Assembly: GCA_002348365.1 (NCBI GenBank)
Contig: DEBC01000018.1
Span: 1-25,292, forward strand
Source of the DNA: Alphaproteobacteria bacterium UBA2966
GTDB lineage: Bacteria > Pseudomonadota > Alphaproteobacteria > UBA2966
Direction: 5' to 3'
DNA: 25,292 bases
Positions 22,823-25,292 of the stretch are shown here, in pieces. The notes beneath the pieces are model-generated. The model was not told the origin of the DNA, did no database searches, and saw nothing but the letters and a program-made list of their open reading frames with translations. A program made the translations under genes and the position numbers. The first letter of the stretch is position 1. Every line of letters begins with the position of its first letter.

Positions 22823-23842
22823 CTAAGTTGAGATTACGACCTTGACGTGTTCGTCAGGTTTGTCGCGGAGATCGTCCATAGCGGACACGAAATTCTCGAG
22901 AGGGTAATCACCGGAGATCATCCGTTCTGTATCGATAGCGCCTTTCGACATTAGATCGAAGGTATGATCCCAGTCGCCACGTGCATAGTTTCGCGAAAAG
23001 ACAATGTGAAGTTCGCGTCGGTAGGCGGTCATGTAGGGAACCACGAGCTTTTGACCGTCATGCGGAAAGGCAAGCGTCACCATTGTTCCCCCGCTCTTGA
23101 GAGAATTCGCGGCAAGTTCGAGTGTTTGTTCAACACAGACATTGTCAAAAATAATGTCGAATTCTCCGTCGTACGCGAGCAAGTTCTCTTGCTCGTCGCC
23201 ATCTCCGACCAAGACAAACTGTTCGAACCCCAAATCAGCCGCCAGTTTCTGACGCGCGGGCATGCGATCAACCATGACGACGTCCGCGGCTCCCCACCCG
23301 CGCGCAACCTGACCGATCATGGATCCGATCGTGCCGGCCCCGATGACGGCGACTCGTTTTCCTGCCGCCATGCCGCCTTGGAGGTTGGCATGTACCCCCA
23401 CAGTCGCCGGTTCGGCCAACGCGCCATGAATGTTGTGTAACGTCTCCGGGAGCTTGATCAGCTGATCGAGCGGTACCGCCAGATATTCCGCAAAACTTCC
23501 TCCATCCTGGTGGACACCGGTGACCCGGAATGAATTGCAGTGATGGGGGCGTTCATCCAGGCATGCGGCACAGACCTCGCACCCCTTGGTCGGATACATG
23601 GTGACCCACTCCCCGGGCGCATATTCAGAATCCTTTGGCACCTCTTCGATCGTGCCGACCCACTCGTGACCCGGTGTAATGGGAGCGATGACCAGCGGCG
23701 AGAGTCCCCGAATCATGGCGACATCGGTCGCACAAATCCCGGTGTGTCTCACTCGAACCAGTGCTTCGTTCTCCGAAGGGGTGGGGTCGGCCTTCTCGTC
23801 GACCCGAAACACATTGGCTTCTTCCAAGATGACGGCCTTCAT
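22823..23842 (-). CDS. Zinc-dependent medium-chain alcohol/polyol dehydrogenase, 339 aa
   Basis: This is an MDR-family oxidoreductase. The catalytic zinc site is Cys37 (TGICATD), His59-Glu60 (PGHEWVG) and Glu144 (ALAEPAT). Structural zinc cysteines are C88, C91, C94 and C102. The Rossmann fold shows VAVIGAGTIGSMIG (164-177), and Asp192 at the end of the second strand favours NAD+ over NADP+. The Glu zinc ligand and overall pattern resemble sorbitol/threonine dehydrogenase-like enzymes, but the substrate is unknown. AAGGA precedes the ATG. It lies 94 nt upstream of the MarR-GNAT gene and downstream of the strong terminator after the binding-protein gene, so it has its own promoter, not identified. 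Confidence 0.94.
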   Translation of the reverse strand: MKAVILEEANVFRVDEKADPTPSENEALVRVRHTGICATDVAMIRGLSPLVIAPITPGHEWVGTIEEVPKDSEYAPGEWVTMYPTKGCEVCAACLDERPHHCNSFRVTGVHQDGGSFAEYLAVPLDQLIKLPETLHNIHGALAEPATVGVHANLQGGMAAGKRVAVIGAGTIGSMIGQVARGWGAADVVMVDRMPARQKLAADLGFEQFVLVGDGDEQENLLAYDGEFDIIFDNVCVEQTLELAANSLKSGGTMVTLAFPHDGQKLVVPYMTAYRRELHIVFSRNYARGDWDHTFDLMSKGAIDTERMISGDYPLENFVSAMDDLRDKPDEHVKVVIST

Positions 23843-23913
23843 GGTGAGTCCTTCGTTTCATCGCCGAATGCGCCCACGTTGCCATGCCGCGATCGGGCCC
23901 GGCAACCTCGCTC

Positions 23914-23947
23914 AAAAGAAAAGGGCCGGCGGTGAATCCGCCGGCCC
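23914..23947 (-). terminator. Rho-independent terminator of the binding-protein gene
   Basis: On the minus strand GGGCCGGCGG-ATTCA-CCGCCGGCCC forms a perfect 10-bp GC-rich stem, followed at once by TTTTCTTTT. It begins 24 nt after the stop codon of the binding protein, so it ends that transcript before the dehydrogenase gene. Confidence 0.93.
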
Positions 23948-23971
23948 CGAGTCTTCGGGAAACAGTTGGGA

Positions 23972-25090
23972 CTACATCATCTTCTTGGCGTAGTCGTACG
24001 TCCCCTTGCTCCATTCGTACCAGACATAGCCAGGTGCCGTGACGTCTCCGGTTCCATCGAATCCGATGTTGCCGAGCACCGTGTCGAACTTGTTCGAACG
24101 CAGCGACTTAATCACGGCGTTGGTGTCCGTGGAACCAGCTGCCTGCACGGCCTGCGCCCAAGCTTGAATGGCGCCGTATGTGTAGAGCGTGTAGCCTTCC
24201 GGCTCATAGTTCTGCGCCTTGAACTTCTTTACCACGGCGGACGCTTCCTTGTTCTTGCGGGGATCGGGGCTGAAGGTCATCAGCGTTCCCTCGCCGGACG
24301 CTCCCGTGATCTTCCAGAACTCGTCAGTGACCAGCGCATCACCCGAAATGAGTTGCGGCTTATAACCCTGTTCGTGCGCCTGACGAATCATCAGTCCGGC
24401 CTCGGTGTGATAACCACCAACGTAGAAGGCATCGATACCAGCGGCCTTCATCTTGGAGATAACAGCCGTATAGTCCTTCTCGCCCGCGGTATAGGCCTCA
24501 TACATGGCCTCGGTCACACCACGGCTGTTGAGCTGCTTTTTGGTTTCGTCGGCAAGCCCCTTACCGTAGGCCGTTTTGTCATGAAGAATGGCGATCTTCT
24601 TTTTGCCGAATACGTCGGCGAGCATGTTGCCGCCAACGATGCCTTGCTGATCGTCACGGCCGCACACGCGAAACACGTTGTCGCCGCCTTCATCAGTCAG
24701 CTTGGGATTGGTGGAGGCGGGAGATATCTGAAGAATGCCCTCTTCCTCGTAGACCTTGGACGCGGGGATCGAGGAACCGGAACAGAAGTGGCCCGCCATG
24801 AAAACCACCCCGTCGCTAACCATCTTGTTGGCGACCGCCACGGCCTGCTTTGGATCGCAGGCATCATCGCCGATCGTCAGTTCAAGCTTCTTGCCGAGAA
24901 CGCCGCCGGCGGCATTGATGTCGGCGACCGCCATTTCGGCGCCACGGCGCATCTGTTCGCCAAAGGACGCATATTGACCGGTCATTGGTCCGGCCGTTGC
25001 GATCTTGATCTGGGCTTGCGCCATACCAGCGCCAAGCGCGAGACCCGAAGCGGCAAGAACTGCTACGAGACTGCCTCGAATGCTAAACAT
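23972..25090 (-). CDS. Periplasmic substrate-binding protein of a branched-chain amino acid-type (HAAT) ABC transporter, 372 aa
   Basis: The LivJ/LivK-type protein delivers branched-chain amino acids or related compounds (amides, aromatic acids) to an ABC importer. A Sec signal peptide is clear: basic start MFSIRG, hydrophobic core, and cleavage after AQA (position 26). The mature part begins QIKIATAGPMTGQYASFGEQ and has two cysteines (DDACDPKQAV and GHFCSGSS) placed as in the disulfide of LIV-binding proteins. The ATG at 25090 has a strong GGGAGGAGG upstream; an in-frame start 21 codons earlier would spoil the signal. The permease and ATPase genes are not in the window; the gene is closed by a terminator, so they may be elsewhere. 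Confidence 0.95.
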   Translation of the reverse strand: MFSIRGSLVAVLAASGLALGAGMAQAQIKIATAGPMTGQYASFGEQMRRGAEMAVADINAAGGVLGKKLELTIGDDACDPKQAVAVANKMVSDGVVFMAGHFCSGSSIPASKVYEEEGILQISPASTNPKLTDEGGDNVFRVCGRDDQQGIVGGNMLADVFGKKKIAILHDKTAYGKGLADETKKQLNSRGVTEAMYEAYTAGEKDYTAVISKMKAAGIDAFYVGGYHTEAGLMIRQAHEQGYKPQLISGDALVTDEFWKITGASGEGTLMTFSPDPRKNKEASAVVKKFKAQNYEPEGYTLYTYGAIQAWAQAVQAAGSTDTNAVIKSLRSNKFDTVLGNIGFDGTGDVTAPGYVWYEWSKGTYDYAKKMM

Positions 25091-25201
25091 CGGGATCCTC
25101 CTCCCATATCGATTGTGACCAACAAACACCTGGCTGCCAGCCTTGGCCGCCAAGTCTGGACGCCTGTCTGCATCCCCTGCGATTCATACGCAGCTGACAT
25201 C

Positions 25202-25229
25202 ACTGTAGCACGCGGATTTTCGCCGACAA
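25202..25229 (-). promoter_or_regulatory. Possible promoter of the binding-protein gene
   Basis: On the minus strand TTGTCG (25224-25229) and TACAGT (25202-25207) are 16 nt apart, each matching the sigma70 consensus at four of six bases, about 110 nt before the start codon. The remaining upstream sequence to the window end shows no gene. Confidence 0.33.
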
Positions 25230-25292
25230 GCTACTTATGCGCCCCCATTTATCGCAATTACGACGCCAAAAAAAGCGGGGCACATCTGGCGA

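Noticed and set aside
25235..25285. Imperfect inverted repeat and A-rich run near the window end
   Set aside because: The arms (TGCGCCCC and GGGGCACA) have a mismatch and a long loop; the context is cut by the window edge.
1..25292. CRISPR array, insertion sequence or prophage
   Set aside because: No spaced direct repeats, transposase, integrase or phage gene was seen on either strand.

Overview
The window looks like chromosomal DNA of an alphaproteobacterium, probably Rhodospirillales-like. The pointers are a MucR/Ros-type regulator, a ubiquinol-cytochrome c chaperone of the CBP3 family, a membrane H+-pyrophosphatase, and a long core gene block in the order glyA-nrdR-ribD-ribE-ribB-ribH-nusB-thiL ... 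hppA / bamE / CBP3-DUF177-rpmF-plsX-fabH-ihfA-merR-tRNA-Pro. Lineage and synteny are judged from memory of the families; no database was searched.

Layout. At 1-1190 (+) is the 3' part of a Rieske non-haem iron oxygenase, facing a gene of unknown function (1219-1731, -) that begins 18 nt after the CCA end of tRNA-Pro(GGG). From 1750 to 6275 (-) lie tRNA-Pro, a MerR-type regulator, ihfA, fabH, plsX, rpmF, a DUF177/YceD protein and the cytochrome bc1 assembly chaperone: lipid synthesis, ribosome and envelope or respiration housekeeping. bamE (+) is divergent from the chaperone and convergent with hppA. From 9295 to 11739 are two tandem paralogous MFS transporters, preceded by a broken FliL-like gene (11810-12255) carrying one frameshift and one in-frame stop. 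From 12371 to 19491 (-) is a tightly packed cofactor and one-carbon operon: rpiB, glyA, nrdR, ribD, ribE, ribB (fused to a degenerate RibA-like domain), ribH, nusB and thiL. Several of these genes overlap by 1-20 nt, as expected for translational coupling.

From 19760 onward are mucR (+), an enoyl-CoA hydratase/isomerase-family gene (+), a 5'-truncated CHAT-domain remnant (-), a MarR-GNAT fusion regulator with a near-perfect palindrome just upstream, a zinc-dependent medium-chain dehydrogenase and a periplasmic branched-chain amino-acid/amide-type binding protein. This right-hand part and the far-left part look accessory or catabolic; the middle looks like conserved core.

How the genes work together. 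The rib genes supply most riboflavin pathway steps, from the ribulose-5-phosphate branch and the deaminase/reductase to riboflavin synthase. RpiB makes or consumes ribulose-5-phosphate, and GlyA feeds one-carbon units. The GTP cyclohydrolase II step is not obviously encoded here, because the RibA-like domain lacks its zinc cysteines. PlsX and FabH act in phospholipid and fatty-acid initiation, and rpmF and DUF177 are their usual ribosomal neighbours. I found no CRISPR array, insertion sequence, phage gene or convincing new multi-gene system. The most notable items are the Rieske His-to-Tyr change, the decayed FliL-like gene, the tRNA-linked gene of unknown function, the MarR-GNAT operator and the CHAT remnant. 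No stretch longer than 300 bases lacks a gene; the largest gaps (9023-9294, 19492-19759 and 25091-25292) hold only promoter or leader sequence.
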